DNA of 64,000 bases. Origin: Arthrobacter sp. RIT-PI-e (lineage in GTDB: Bacteria; Actinomycetota; Actinomycetes; Actinomycetales; Micrococcaceae). Position numbers and translations under genes: made by a program. This document shows positions 7,632 to 17,012 of this stretch, in pieces; position 1 is the first letter of the stretch; each line of letters begins with the position of its first letter. Location: the NCBI RefSeq assembly GCF_001187915.1, contig NZ_LGIU01000033.1:1-64000 (forward strand), given 5' to 3'. Under the pieces are notes generated by a model that did not search any database, had not been told where the DNA came from, and saw only the letters and a list, made by a program, of their open reading frames with translations.

Positions 7632-8861
7632 GGCTTCAAGGGGTCGTTGCAACACCTATTCGATGAGGTGTTGTTGTGGGTGGAAATCAGGCTTCGAGGG
7701 ATCGACATGATCGGTTTTGGCAGCTCCTTCGGCAGGGTTACACGGCCGGAGCGGCATGTGAAGCTGTGAAGGTGCATAGAAGCCAGGGCTATCGGTGGAT
7801 CAAAGCAGCGGGAGGCCGGTTCCCCGTCGGGGAGCGACCGCAATCGGGGAGGTATCTGAGCCAGGACGACCGGCTGAAGATCGCGGACCTGCGCCTGGCC
7901 GGTGCGGGCGTTCGGCGTATTGCCAAAGAACTCGGCCGGGCACCATCGACAATTTCCCGGGAGCTGCACCGCAACAGCAGGCAGAACAGCGGCGCTTACC
8001 GCCCCTACGCAGCGCAGAAACGATGTGATCTGCGAGCCCTTAGGCCCAAACCGGGCAAGCTCACCGACCCTCGGTTGGTTGCCGTAGTTGAGGAACGGCT
8101 ACGGAAGAACTGGTCACCACAACAAATCAGTGATGATTTGAAACGGGTGTTCGCCGGGCGGAGGGAAATGCAGGTGTCCCACGAGACGATCTACCAGTCC
8201 CTGTTCGTCCAAGGCCGCGGACACCTGCGCGCTGACCTGCACCGACACCTGCGAACCGGGCGGGCTGTCCGCCAGCCCCGCGGCCTGCATTTCACCTCGA
8301 AAGGACGTATCCGCGACAAAATTATGATCAGTGAACGCCCCGCCGAAGCATCCGACAGGGCAGTGCCAGGGCATTGGGAAGGTGATCTCATCGTCGGCTC
8401 CGCATCAGGTTCTGCGATCGGCACCCTTGTCGAACGAACCACCCGCTATCTGATGCTGGTGCATCTACCGGATGGGCACAGCGCGGAGAATGTCCGTGAC
8501 GGCCTCGTGGCCACGATCAGCACACTGCCGGCCCACCTGCGCAGATCACTGACCTGGGACCAGGGCACCGAAATGGCCCGCCACCGCGAGGTTACGCTCG
8601 CCACCGATATGGCAATCTTTTTCTGCGATCCCCACTCGCCATGGCAGCGGGGGTCGAATGAGAATACAAACGGGCTGCTGCGTCAGTATTTTCCCAAGGG
8701 GACCAACCTCAACGCTCACAGCGCTGAACACCTTCTCGAGGTGGCCACCGAGCTCAACCAACGACCCCGTAAGACCCTCAGCGGAATCACACCGGCCGCA
8801 TCACTCGAAAAGCTACTCTTGAACTCACCGGAACCGTCTGTTGCGACGACCCTCTGAAACC
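7632..8861 (+). mobile_element. IS30-family insertion sequence, intact
   Basis: The element is about 1.23 kb, bounded by imperfect 23-bp terminal inverted repeats at 7632-7654 and 8839-8861 (19 of 23 matching, both ending in GCAACA inward). It contains one full transposase gene. No clear 2-3 bp target duplication is visible. It sits directly upstream of the broken DUF1537/pdxA2 remnants and may have helped truncate them. Confidence 0.85.
7676..8857 (+). CDS. IS30-family transposase
   Basis: This 393-aa DDE transposase starts at GTG 7676. An N-terminal HTH region with RIAKELGRAPSTISRELHRN (about 80-100) is followed by the catalytic core: GHWEGDLI (first Asp), TWDQGTEM (second Asp) and NENTNGLLRQYFPKGT (Glu). 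The frame is unbroken, so it is probably active. Its codon use is slightly less GC-biased than the flanking chromosome, as expected for a mobile gene. Confidence 0.93.
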   Translation: MGGNQASRDRHDRFWQLLRQGYTAGAACEAVKVHRSQGYRWIKAAGGRFPVGERPQSGRYLSQDDRLKIADLRLAGAGVRRIAKELGRAPSTISRELHRNSRQNSGAYRPYAAQKRCDLRALRPKPGKLTDPRLVAVVEERLRKNWSPQQISDDLKRVFAGRREMQVSHETIYQSLFVQGRGHLRADLHRHLRTGRAVRQPRGLHFTSKGRIRDKIMISERPAEASDRAVPGHWEGDLIVGSASGSAIGTLVERTTRYLMLVHLPDGHSAENVRDGLVATISTLPAHLRRSLTWDQGTEMARHREVTLATDMAIFFCDPHSPWQRGSNENTNGLLRQYFPKGTNLNAHSAEHLLEVATELNQRPRKTLSGITPAASLEKLLLNSPEPSVATTL

Positions 8862-9002
8862 GCCAATGGGATGTGACACACTACGTCGAGACACTACCTC
8901 TCCCCCGCCGTCACAAGTCAGTTGGCGTCTCACTACCATGCTTCATAAGTGAATGGTCGAAGTTATGACAGCGGGGTAGGTTCGGAGACAACTCTCGGTC
9001 AC

Positions 9003-9079
9003 GTTCGTATCACGGTCAGCCGAGCGAGCTGGGTCGCTTCGACAGCGACCTAGTGGAAGCTTCGGTAACGTCGTTGTGA
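9003..9079 (+). pseudogene. Possible C-terminal remnant of DUF1537 four-carbon-acid-sugar kinase
   Basis: Allowing one frameshift, this stretch reads ITVSR then FDSDLVEASVTSL and stop. That resembles the ITVTKSGGFGD..LV ending of DUF1537 (DtnK/DenK/OtnK) kinases. These kinases typically lie directly before a PdxA2-type dehydrogenase, which is what follows here. The identification rests on a short match plus gene order and is weak. Confidence 0.3.
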
Positions 9080-9129
9080 AAGTCACTACGAAGTCGCCGC
9101 TGGGCACGACGCCCGACAGGGGCGCGGGC

Positions 9130-10010
9130 TCATCAGTATTGGCAACGAGGCTACTTTGGACCAGAGCGGCAGCAACATGGGTGGCGACCTAGAAATGGTC
9201 CACGTGCTGTCCTCGTTCGAGGACGCGACCGACGAGCTTGGCGTCATTGAACTCCTGTAGACCGGCTTGTCGTTAGCGGATGCGAAACTCGGCTTACTCA
9301 GCCCTACCGCGGGTTACGGCTCCTACCGCTTCGTCATACAGGTCTATCAACTGACCGGCGAGGGCAAGGTCCAGGGCATCATTACCGCGTCACCTAACAA
9401 GCCTGTTACGAACGCCCATGGGCACAAGTGGCCCGGACACATGGAGCTGCTCGCGCACGAGTTCTGGGTGAAAAACTTCAACCTCGTCCTGTCTACATCT
9501 GACCTCTACTTTTTGCACCCGACCACGCGTGTCTCCCTGCAGCTGCCCATTAAGGACGTAACGCCGTAGCGCACCACGAACGTGATCAAACTTATCGGCG
9601 CATTTATGAGGACCCCAGATAACCCGGATGACCCAACTGGTTTTGCTGGCCTCAACGCGCACGCAGGTGCGAACCGCCTGTTTGAAAAAGAGAACGCCGG
9701 CATCCTTGACCCTCCGTGGCCGCTGCCCGTGCAAAGGCGTCAATGTTCACGAGCTCAACTCCGCGGACGCACTCATTTCCACCGCGGCTAAGGGCACATT
9801 GAATATGGTTATCGCCCGCCATCACGACCATGGACACGCAATCTGAAGGCGGTCTACGGCGACAACGGCGTTAACCTTACCGTCGACCTGCCCGTCATCT
9901 ACGTCTTGATAGACCACGGCACAGCGTTCGATATCGCTGACCAGGGCGTCTCCCACCAGGCCAGCCTCGTGCTGTCCGTGTAGCGAGCTGCTGCCCTGGC
10001 GCCGGGGTAA
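9130..10010 (+). pseudogene. Degenerate pdxA2-type dehydrogenase
   Basis: Read through several stop codons and indels, this is a PdxA-family protein. It contains GKVQGIITASPNKP, then HKWPGHMELLAHEF, AGLNAHAGANRLF, KGTLNMVIARHHDHGHA, then VYGDNGVNLTV, DHGTAFDIADQGV and a final RAAALAPG before TAA at 10008. In-frame stops occur around 9258, 9567 and 9981. Functional PdxA2 oxidises D-threonate/D-erythronate 4-phosphate, releasing CO2 and dihydroxyacetone phosphate. The first third is unrecognisable. It is clearly dead, and it belongs with the DUF1537 tail and GntR remnant around it. Confidence 0.75.
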
Positions 10011-10125
10011 AACCATATCTAGCCGGACCGCGCAGAAGTAGCGGTGCGCCGGGTGGACAACATGTTGCCCGCCCCGCCGTCGTCGTTACGCGCCCGCAGG
10101 ACACACCACACCTAGGATCGAACCC

Positions 10126-10257
10126 ATGACGAACCGTGAAGAGAAGGACCCGCCTATTCCCAGCTTCCTCGAAGGCATCAAGCTCAAACAGGTCCACGAC
10201 GGCAAGGTGACCGAGGACGATGACGACTCGGCAGCGGATGACAGCAAGGATATCTAA
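10126..10257 (+). CDS. Small acidic hypothetical protein
   Basis: A 43-codon frame (MTNREEKDPPIPSF at the start, an Asp-rich tail ending SKDI) has an AGGA 8 nt before its ATG and no disabling mutation, although both neighbours are wrecked. It might be a small protein of the former catabolic cluster or the surviving N-terminus of a larger gene. I do not recognise the family. Confidence 0.35.
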   Translation: MTNREEKDPPIPSFLEGIKLKQVHDGKVTEDDDDSAADDSKDI

Positions 10258-10360
10258 TGCCCTAATACCCGGGCATCGTCGTCGGACTGACTCCGATCAT
10301 TGCGCGTCAATGTCTTTCGGGGAATTCTCAACCACCGCTCGTGAATCTGAGCAGATCATC

Positions 10361-11075
10361 ATGCCAGTACCCGATAGTCCGGAACGGGCGCTCGACACCG
10401 GCGGACCTCTGCATCTCTAGCTCGGCGGATACCTATCTACCCAGATTTTGAACCACTCACTCCAGTCGCATATATCGCTACCCTGCGAAACCCAGCTGTA
10501 GACGACGTGCAGCGTTTCCCGTTCCATAGTGCAGCAGGCACTCGGGGTGCTGGCCGATGAGGGATTGATCGAGCGCGGACGCGGCAGCACCGTGGCCCCT
10601 CGGCGGAAGCACCCCTCCGGGTTGTCCACGTAACTCGGTAGCACCGGAGCGCATGTCCCGACCGAGGTGCTGTCTATAACGGTGCGGAACGCTGACTCCG
10701 CCCCCGCGGCCCTCATTACCGGTGGGTTCTATTTCTCTAGTGTTTATACTCGGCCGATGGTGTACCTATCGCCATTATTCACACCTCACTCCCTGTGCCT
10801 GCCTTCTCCGTTCTGACAACCGAGGTCCTCACCGACGCTTCATGGCACGCCGTGCTCAATGAGAAGTACGGCGTGCAGATCACCTCCGGGAAGCGGTAGA
10901 TCAGAATGGTGCCGGTGCAACAGCAACAGCCTGCAGCTGTACCGGCTGAATATCGGCTCTCTCACGCTCCTGCTCGAGGGGATGAGTTACCACCAAGACG
11001 GTACTTCGGTAGAAGTTTTCTCGACGTACCACCACCCAGACCATGTGGTGTGCGACATCAACATCGAGCTGGAAG
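10361..11075 (+). pseudogene. Degenerate GntR/UTRA (HutC-type) regulator
   Basis: The original start MPVPDSPERALDTGGPLHL runs into TAG at 10418, then continues LGGYLSTQIL. After a further stop the winged helix reads SVSRSIVQQALGVLADEGLI and ERGRGSTVAP (about 10500-10600). The effector domain survives as DGVPIAIIHTSLPVPAFSVL and, in another frame, GTSVEVFSTYHHPDHVVCDI. Multiple stops and frameshifts make it non-functional. It presumably regulated the neighbouring pdxA2-type genes. The 3' limit is approximate. Confidence 0.7.
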
Positions 11076-11291
11076 CGACGGCGTCCATCAGCATGCGATC
11101 ACTAACATCGTGCATTGAGAAGATCGAATCGGTGGCAGAGATAGCTCGCCGGCTCAATGGTGACCTACTGAACTTGGCTAATAAGGTACCAATGTCCGAT
11201 CGGAGCGGCGTCTACTAGGGTCGAAGAAAACGGTGCTGATACTTCGCCCCTGATCAGTAGCAGCCTTCCATCGCGAGCAAGGTGACCCATC

Positions 11292-12230
11292 ATGTCCGAC
11301 GTCGAAACCACCGCCAGCACAGCGATGCCGAAGTGGTACGAGTTCATGCGACCTGTGCTCGAAGTTCTCTCTGACGGGAGGACGAGGACGAGGCGTGAGC
11401 TGATTGCCAATGTGCTGGATGAGCAAGCCGTTCCGATGGGCCAGCGCGAGATCCTCCTCGCATCAGGACAGTCGAGCGTGGAGAACCGTGTCGGCTGGGC
11501 GATGTCGGACCTGACACGGGCAACAGCGGTGGCAAAACCTGAACGGGGACGCTTCACGATCACCGAGGTCGGTCAACGTCTACTTGCTACTCATACGGGA
11601 CACATCACCAAGGAAATCCTCCGAGCCATACCGGCATACAACGATTACGAACCACGTCGCCAGAACGTCTCGGTGAGCACCACCCCTCGCGGACAGATCG
11701 ATGAGAGCTCTGAACTGGATCCCACAGAGCAGATCGAGAGTGGCATCGAACTCCTGCGAGCCGACGTGGCCACGGACCTCCTAAAGCGGCTCCACCAGCG
11801 TCATCCTGACTTCTTCGAGGAAGCCGTGGTGAAGCTACTCCTCGCCATGGGATACGGCGGCGCGGACAACCGCGGTCGGCGCATCGGAGGAAGCGGCGAT
11901 GGCGGTGTGGACGGGGTCATCGATCAGGATGCCCTTGGACTTGACCAGATCTACATCCAAGCTAAGCGCTATGCGCCGGAATCCACCGTGGGGCGAGAGG
12001 CGATCCAAGCCTTCGTCGGAGCGCTTGCCGGACGCGGCGCCACCCGTGGTGTTTTCATCACCACGAGTAAGTTCTCCACTCAAGCCCTCGATTACGCCCA
12101 CGCTATCCCGACACGCATCATCCTGATCGACGGCAAACAGCTCACGAACCTGATGATCCGTCACTCGGTCGGGGTACAGACCGCAAAGGTGTACACCGTT
12201 GTGGAAGTCGACGAGGACTTCTTCGAGTAG
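11292..12230 (+). CDS. mrr: Mrr-type (type IV) restriction endonuclease
   Basis: This intact 312-aa protein has an N-terminal winged-helix Mrr_N region (about 12-105: WYEFMRPVLEVLSDG..RRELI, then WAMSDLTRA..RFTITEVG). The C-terminal Mrr_cat PD-(D/E)xK nuclease spans about 170-300. Core residues are Glu177 in FFEEAVVKLLLAMGYGG, Asp207 in GSGDGGVDGVID and Gln223/Lys225 in YIQAKRY. Such enzymes cut DNA carrying foreign methylation. No cognate methylase is nearby, as expected for type IV. It stands between two IS30 elements and among pseudogenes, so it is probably an acquired defence gene; being intact there suggests selection. Confidence 0.88.
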   Translation: MSDVETTASTAMPKWYEFMRPVLEVLSDGRTRTRRELIANVLDEQAVPMGQREILLASGQSSVENRVGWAMSDLTRATAVAKPERGRFTITEVGQRLLATHTGHITKEILRAIPAYNDYEPRRQNVSVSTTPRGQIDESSELDPTEQIESGIELLRADVATDLLKRLHQRHPDFFEEAVVKLLLAMGYGGADNRGRRIGGSGDGGVDGVIDQDALGLDQIYIQAKRYAPESTVGREAIQAFVGALAGRGATRGVFITTSKFSTQALDYAHAIPTRIILIDGKQLTNLMIRHSVGVQTAKVYTVVEVDEDFFE

Positions 12231-12274
12231 GCGCTCAACTACGTTCGATCCCGTCCACCCACAACACGATGCTT

Positions 12275-13486
12275 GGGTTCTTGCGGTGATTGCAACACTT
12301 AGCGAATGGGTGTTGATATGGCGGGCTACTCGATCTATCTGAGACCGGATCTGCTGCAGGTGTTTTGGGCGGGCATGCAGGCTGGTGAGTTCATCACGGA
12401 CGCTGTCGTTCCGCTCGGGACGAGCAGGCGTACCGGGCGCCGGGTACTGGCCGAGGCCGGCGGTGTCCGACCCCGCAGGGGCAGGGATCTGAAGGGACGG
12501 TGCTTGTCGTTCGCGCAGCGGGAGGAGATCGCGGTCCTACGCGCTCAGGGCCTGTCCTTGCGGCAGATCGCGGTGGTCATCGGGGTATCAGCCTCGACGG
12601 TCTCGAGAGAGTTGGCCCGGAACAGTCGGCCCGGGGTGCCGTATCGGGCGACGACCGCGCACGTCATGGCGTACGAGCGGGCGTCTCGGCCGAAGCCGGC
12701 GAAGCTGAATACCAACGTAGGTCTGCGTGCGAGGGTGGAAGCTGACCTGAGGAAGAAGTACTCACCCGAGCAGATCAGCGGGCGACTACGACGCCAGTTC
12801 CCCGAGCAAACGGAGATGCGTGTGTCCCCGGAGACCATTTACCAGTCCCTCTACGTGCAATCCCGGGGGGCGTTGAAACGTGATCTGAGCGCGTGTTTAC
12901 GCACCGGCAGGGCGGTGAGACGGCCGTGCCGGAAGGCCGGGCAGCGTAAGAATCGGGTGCCGGACATGATCAACATTTCCGAGCGACCCAAGGACGTCGA
13001 GGACCGTGCGGTGCCCGGTGCGTGGGAGGGCGATCTGATCATCGGGAAAGGGAACCTGTCCGCGGTTGGGACCTGGTGGAGCGCAGCACCAATTACACGA
13101 TGCTCGTCCACCTGCCCGATGGGTATAAGGCTGAGCAGATGCGGGACGCGTTGACCGCGAAGATCAAGACGTTGCCGGAGGCGTTGCGGCACTCCCTGAC
13201 CTGGGACCAGGGCACGGAGATGCGGGAGTGGAAGTCCGTGAAGATGGATACCGGAATTGAGATCTACTTCTGTGATCCGCACTCGCCTTGGCAGCGAGGT
13301 ATCAACGAGAACACGAACGGTTTGCTCAGGCAGTACATGCCGAAAGGCACCGACCTGAGCGTCCACAGCGAAACCGACCTCGACTGGATCGCGGCTGAGC
13401 TCAATGACCGGCCACGGAAAAGACTAGGGTTTCAGAAGCCGATCGAACTGATCGAAAACCTCCTGTTGCAATGACCGCCAGAATCC
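12275..13486 (+). mobile_element. IS30-family insertion sequence, frameshifted
   Basis: This 1.21-kb element has 23-bp inverted repeats at 12275-12297 and 13464-13486 (20 of 23 matching). The inner ends ATTGCAACA resemble those of the first IS30, but the transposases are clearly distinct relatives, not copies. Its transposase is broken, so movement would need help in trans. Confidence 0.82.
12306..13474 (+). pseudogene. IS30-family transposase, 1-nt frameshift
   Basis: The first frame carries the HTH segment LSLRQIAVVIGVSASTVSRE and the first catalytic Asp region GAWEGDLIIGKGN, then fails after SAVGT. The next frame resumes exactly at VERSTNYTMLVHLPDGY and includes TWDQGTEM and NENTNGLLRQYMPKGT. 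One base is missing near 13072 (ACC-TGG where ACC-CTG is expected). No slippery heptamer is in register there, so this looks like mutation or sequencing error, not programmed frameshifting. Confidence 0.85.
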
Positions 13487-13810
13487 GCCGATGTCCATTA
13501 GGTACAGCGAGGGAACGTGCTGGAAGGCTTTCGCTATTTCGCGAGCCCTTGCGAACCTGACGGGAAGATCCACGGCACCCTGCACTTTCAACGCCTGAGT
13601 CGGAACCCACTCCTGGGAACGTCGGCGACCACAATGAGCGCTGCTCTCCAGTGCGGAACCTCCTCCCGCAGCTCGAGCAGGCATGAATTTCAGGTGTACT
13701 GGACATGAACGGGTACCGTTAAAGCTCTGATCTTTCCACGCCCGAGGACGGGCCCGATCCCAGGCCTGCATACTGACCGGCCTCCGGATCCCGAAACGCG
13801 AGGTGCTGCC
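13487..13810. other. Gene-free junction of the decayed island
   Basis: These 324 bp between the second IS30 and the OpgB-like gene contain no intact gene. On the minus strand a short stretch (around 13510-13590) reads LKVQGAVDLPVRFARAREIA. It faintly resembles the C-terminal part of an alpha/beta hydrolase; this is too weak to name. GC content returns to the chromosomal level near 13740. Confidence 0.4.
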
Positions 13811-15361
13811 ATGTCCGGTCCGGTACTCCATGCCGCCCGCCGAACCGGCGTCGTCGTGGCCGGGATCCTGACCTACGTGCTGATCTGGGCAGGGCTCACC
13901 CTCCTCGTCGCGGCAGTGGGGATCCGCCACTTCTGGGGCACCATCTCCGTGAACCAGATGCGCCTGAACCTCGTCTCCGTGGAGACCGACGGCGGGGGCG
14001 GGCCGATCGTGTGGATCGGCATCCTCGGCGTCGGCGTGGCACCCCTCCTGGTCACCGCGGCGATAGCCTTCTGGGACATCCGACGTCGTCGTACCTCCCG
14101 CCGCGAGGATCGCGCCGCACCGGGCCGCCCCTGGATCCGCCGCACCGTCTCCACCGCCCTGGTGGCCACGCTGGTGGTCACCGGCGCCACGGCCTTCTCC
14201 ACCACGGTGGGCGTGCGGGAGTACATCCGCGCGGCCCAGTCAGATCAGGACCTCGACGACTACTACGTGGAGCCCGCCGTCACCGCCGGACCGCAGAAGC
14301 GCAACCTGGTGCTCATCTACCTCGAATCCGGTGAGGCCACCCTCGCCGATGACGAGTTGTTCGAGAAGGACGCCTTCGCCACCCTGAAGGACGCCACCCG
14401 CGAGGCCGACGGCTGGCGGAGCGTGGAGGACTTCCAGCAGTACGAGGGCGGCAACTGGACCATGGCCGGCCTCGTCTCCACCCAGTGCGGTGTCCCGTTG
14501 AAGGGCGCGAGCTCATCCACGGACAGCGGCTCGGCAGCTCCGGTGGAGGACGACGGCGACACCTACCTCGACGGGCTCACCTGCCTCGGGGACGTGCTGG
14601 CCGAGCACGACTACACGAACGTGTTCCTCGGCGGCGCGAACTCCTCCTTCGCGGGGAAGAGCACCTTCCTGGAGACCCACGGGTACTCCGAGGTGAGGGG
14701 GCTCGCAGACTGGCGCGCGGCCGGGGAGCCCGAGAGCAGTTTCCGCAGCGACTGGGGACTGAGCGACGAGCGTCTCTTGGAGCAGGCCAAGACCCGGCTC
14801 AGGGAGCTGCGGGCGGAGTCGGAGCGCACCGGGGACCCGTTCAACCTGTCCGTGCTGACCCTGGACACCCACGAACCGGTGACCGTCTACGACTACTGCA
14901 GCGTGGACACGGAGCAGGTGGTCACCTCCGTGTTCGCCTGCTCGATGGACCTGGTGGCGGAGTTCGTGGACCACCTCGAGGTCGAGGGGTACCTGGAGGA
15001 CACCGCCGTGGTGATCATGGGCGACCACCTCAAGCACATGTCCGCGGGCGATGCCTTCCACGAGCAGCTCGGCGACCACCCGAACCGCACCGTGTTCAAC
15101 CGTATCCGGGTCCCGGGCGCGGACGGGACGGCTCCCCTCCGGCCGGGCGTGGACCAGCTGAACATGCTCCCCACCATCCTGGAGGCGGTGGGTCTCGATC
15201 CGGAGGAGCGGCAGGCGGGCGTTGGCGTCTCCGCCTTCGCGCAGGAGATCCCGGGGCACTCGGCGCAGGCGCTGGGGTCCGAGCACTACGGCGACCTGGT
15301 CAGATCGCTCTCACCGCGGTTCTACGGGAAGGCCTGGGCGGTCGGCGGCAGCGACCGGTAG
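13811..15361 (+). CDS. OpgB-like phosphoglycerol transferase (sulfatase superfamily)
   Basis: This 516-aa membrane-anchored enzyme has three N-terminal hydrophobic segments (about 14-36, 64-86, 112-130) and a large extracellular alkaline-phosphatase-superfamily domain. NLVLIYLESGEATL (metal-binding Glu), NWTMAGLVSTQCGVPL (likely nucleophile Thr), CLGDVLAEHDY, GANSSFAGKSTFLETHGY and VVIMGDHLKHM match phosphoglycerol transferase I (MdoB/OpgB) rather than classic LtaS. It likely transfers phosphoglycerol to cell-surface glycans, or makes a glycerophosphate polymer. It is monocistronic. Start ATG at 13811. Confidence 0.8.
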   Translation: MSGPVLHAARRTGVVVAGILTYVLIWAGLTLLVAAVGIRHFWGTISVNQMRLNLVSVETDGGGGPIVWIGILGVGVAPLLVTAAIAFWDIRRRRTSRREDRAAPGRPWIRRTVSTALVATLVVTGATAFSTTVGVREYIRAAQSDQDLDDYYVEPAVTAGPQKRNLVLIYLESGEATLADDELFEKDAFATLKDATREADGWRSVEDFQQYEGGNWTMAGLVSTQCGVPLKGASSSTDSGSAAPVEDDGDTYLDGLTCLGDVLAEHDYTNVFLGGANSSFAGKSTFLETHGYSEVRGLADWRAAGEPESSFRSDWGLSDERLLEQAKTRLRELRAESERTGDPFNLSVLTLDTHEPVTVYDYCSVDTEQVVTSVFACSMDLVAEFVDHLEVEGYLEDTAVVIMGDHLKHMSAGDAFHEQLGDHPNRTVFNRIRVPGADGTAPLRPGVDQLNMLPTILEAVGLDPEERQAGVGVSAFAQEIPGHSAQALGSEHYGDLVRSLSPRFYGKAWAVGGSDR

Positions 15362-15452
15362 GAACCCCGTTCACCCGGTGTGGCACCCGTTTCGTCACGC
15401 GGTTCGGAGCACTACAGTCGTGCTCACCAACCACACCAGGAGTACGGGGACC

Positions 15453-15788
15453 ATGAAAGCACTGTTCGATTTCTCCTTCACCACGTTCGTAGCACCCAGC
15501 ATCGCGAAGATCGTCTACCTGCTCGTCATGGCGGTGATCGCGGTGTCCTACCTCCTCTTCGTGGTCACCGCGTTCCAGGCGAGCACGGCGTTCGGCGTCG
15601 TGGTGCTCCTGGTGGTCGGGCCACTGTTCGCCCTCTTCTACCTCGTGCTCGCGCGCGTGGGGCTGGAGTCGCTGATCGCCACCATCCGCACCGCGGAGAA
15701 CACCGGCGAGTTGGTCCGCCGCTCCGGTGGCACGGCACCGGGTGGGGTGACCCCTCCCAGCTACCCGCCGACCCCTCCCACCTACTGA
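15453..15788 (+). CDS. DUF4282 membrane protein
   Basis: This small 111-aa protein begins MKALFDFSFTTFVAPSIAKI. It has two transmembrane helices (about 17-40 and 47-71) separated by a short loop and a Pro-rich tail ending PPSYPPTPPTY. The FDFSFTxFVxP opening and the two-helix layout are typical of DUF4282, whose function is unknown. The ATG at 15453 was chosen because the family signature begins there and an AGGAG lies upstream. Confidence 0.75.
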   Translation: MKALFDFSFTTFVAPSIAKIVYLLVMAVIAVSYLLFVVTAFQASTAFGVVVLLVVGPLFALFYLVLARVGLESLIATIRTAENTGELVRRSGGTAPGGVTPPSYPPTPPTY

Positions 15789-15818
15789 ACGCAGCCGGCT
15801 CACCGATGGGACCGAGGA

Positions 15819-15848
15819 GGCCCACCGCAGCACGGTCCGCGGTGGGTC
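15819..15848 (+). terminator. Probable terminator hairpin after DUF4282 gene
   Basis: CCCACCGC (15821-15828) pairs with GCGGTGGG (15839-15846). The stem is followed by a weak T-containing tail (TCTCCTTG). It lies 30 nt after the DUF4282 stop and before the convergent oxidoreductase. Confidence 0.6.
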
Positions 15849-15890
15849 TCCTTGCTTTGGCAGGGGCTGGACGACGACGTCCGCAGGCGC

Positions 15891-17012
15891 CTACGAGCCC
15901 GGCCCGCCCACGTGCGGCCCCGCTGCACCCCAGCTCTCCAGCACCGCGCCCACGCCCGCCCGCCGCCCCGTGCCGACGGCTCCCCGGTACGCGTCCTCAA
16001 CGACGTCGTCGATCAGTACCCGCCGCCCGGTGGACGCCGACCGCACGGCGGCCTCCACCATCGCGAGGCTCAGCACGTTCGAGTGCACCTCCCCCGACGG
16101 CGTCTCCCCGGTCCGCAGCGCCGCGACGAAGTCCACCAGCGCGCCGGCGATCTCCCCCTCGGGCGTGGCCGGCTCCGCAGTGGCAGCGCTCGCGAGCAGC
16201 TCCGCCACCGGCCCCCCCTCGCCGTCCCACACGGCCGACCCGCCGGCCCCGTCCCCCCGCCCGGCCCCGTTCCACGACGTCTCCAGGCCGCCCGCGCACC
16301 AGCTCCCCGTGTACACGTGGCGGGTACCGCCGCTCATGGTGAACACGGCGGTCGCTGCGGCGTTCCCGCGGTACCAGCTCCAGGAGGGGTTGAACTCCTC
16401 GCAGTACACGGACACCGGGTCCTGGTCGAGGAGGAAGCGCACGGCGTCGAACGGGTGGATGGCCATGTCCACCAGCAGCACGTGCGCCATCTCCTCACGG
16501 AAGCCGCCGAAGTGCGGGGCCTTGAAGAACTCGGTGGTCACCACGCCGACGTCCCCGAGCTCCCCGGCGAGCGCCTTCAGCCGCGTGAGCCCGCGGACGT
16601 ACCGGCGCGACTGGCTGATCATCAGCAGCTCCCCGCTGACCTCGGCCGCCGCGGCGAGCTGCAGCCCCTCCGCCACCGTGGGCGCCACCGGCTTCTCGCA
16701 CAATACCGGCAGCCCGGCGAACAGGGCCTCCACGTTCACGGGATGGTGCGCGGCGGGGACCGTGACGTTGACGACGGCGGTGGCACCCGTGGCGCGCGCC
16801 ACCTCCGCCACACTCGTGCCGAGCTCCACGCCGTCGAGCCCGAACTCCTCCACGGCGGCCCGCGCGGTGTCGAGGTCCAGGTCCACGAGACCCACCAGGT
16901 CGACGTCGTCGTTGGCCTGCAGGGTCCGGATCCACGCCTTGCCCATGCCGCCCGCACCCACCTGGACCACGCGCAGGGGTACGCCGGTATCGAGCGTCCG
17001 GAAGGTCCTCAT
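15891..17012 (-). CDS. Gfo/Idh/MocA family oxidoreductase
   Basis: This 373-aa NAD(P)-dependent sugar or inositol-type dehydrogenase has a Rossmann GAGGMG (19-24) and [12 protein letters not shown], the Lys-containing EKP motif. Further on, [12 protein letters not shown] supplies the catalytic Asp/His pair. It overlaps the upstream ThuA gene by 4 bp (ATGA). Gfo/Idh/MocA plus ThuA pairs are common in sugar-oxidation clusters, so a carbohydrate substrate is likely but unspecified. The C-terminal 40 residues are Gly/Val-rich and poorly conserved. Confidence 0.87.
   Translation of the reverse strand: MRTFRTLDTGVPLRVVQVGAGGMGKAWIRTLQANDDVDLVGLVDLDLDTARAAVEEFGLDGVELGTSVAEVARATGATAVVNVTVPAAHHPVNVEALFAGLPVLCEKPVAPTVAEGLQLAAAAEVSGELLMISQSRRYVRGLTRLKALAGELGDVGVVTTEFFKAPHFGGFREEMAHVLLVDMAIHPFDAVRFLLDQDPVSVYCEEFNPSWSWYRGNAAATAVFTMSGGTRHVYTGSWCAGGLETSWNGAGRGDGAGGSAVWDGEGGPVAELLASAATAEPATPEGEIAGALVDFVAALRTGETPSGEVHSNVLSLAMVEAAVRSASTGRRVLIDDVVEDAYRGAVGTGRRAGVGAVLESWGAAGPHVGGPGS

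Noticed and set aside
7578-8903. Direct repeats CGTCGAGACAC near both ends of the first IS30 as target duplication
   Set aside because: They lie 51 and 20 bp outside the inverted repeats, are imperfect, and IS30 elements make only 2-3 bp duplications; probably chance or an older nested element.
11292-12230. Multi-gene restriction-modification or novel defence island
   Set aside because: Only the Mrr nuclease is present; no methylase, specificity subunit or other defence gene accompanies it.
13030-13080. Programmed -1 frameshift in the second IS30
   Set aside because: GGGAAAGGGAAC is not a slippery heptamer in the reading frame, and shifting there would destroy conserved residues up to VGT; a one-base deletion near 13072 fits better.
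7087-13810. Integrative element or prophage
   Set aside because: No integrase, excisionase, replication, conjugation or phage structural gene, and no att-like direct repeats were seen; only IS30 transposases explain the mobility.
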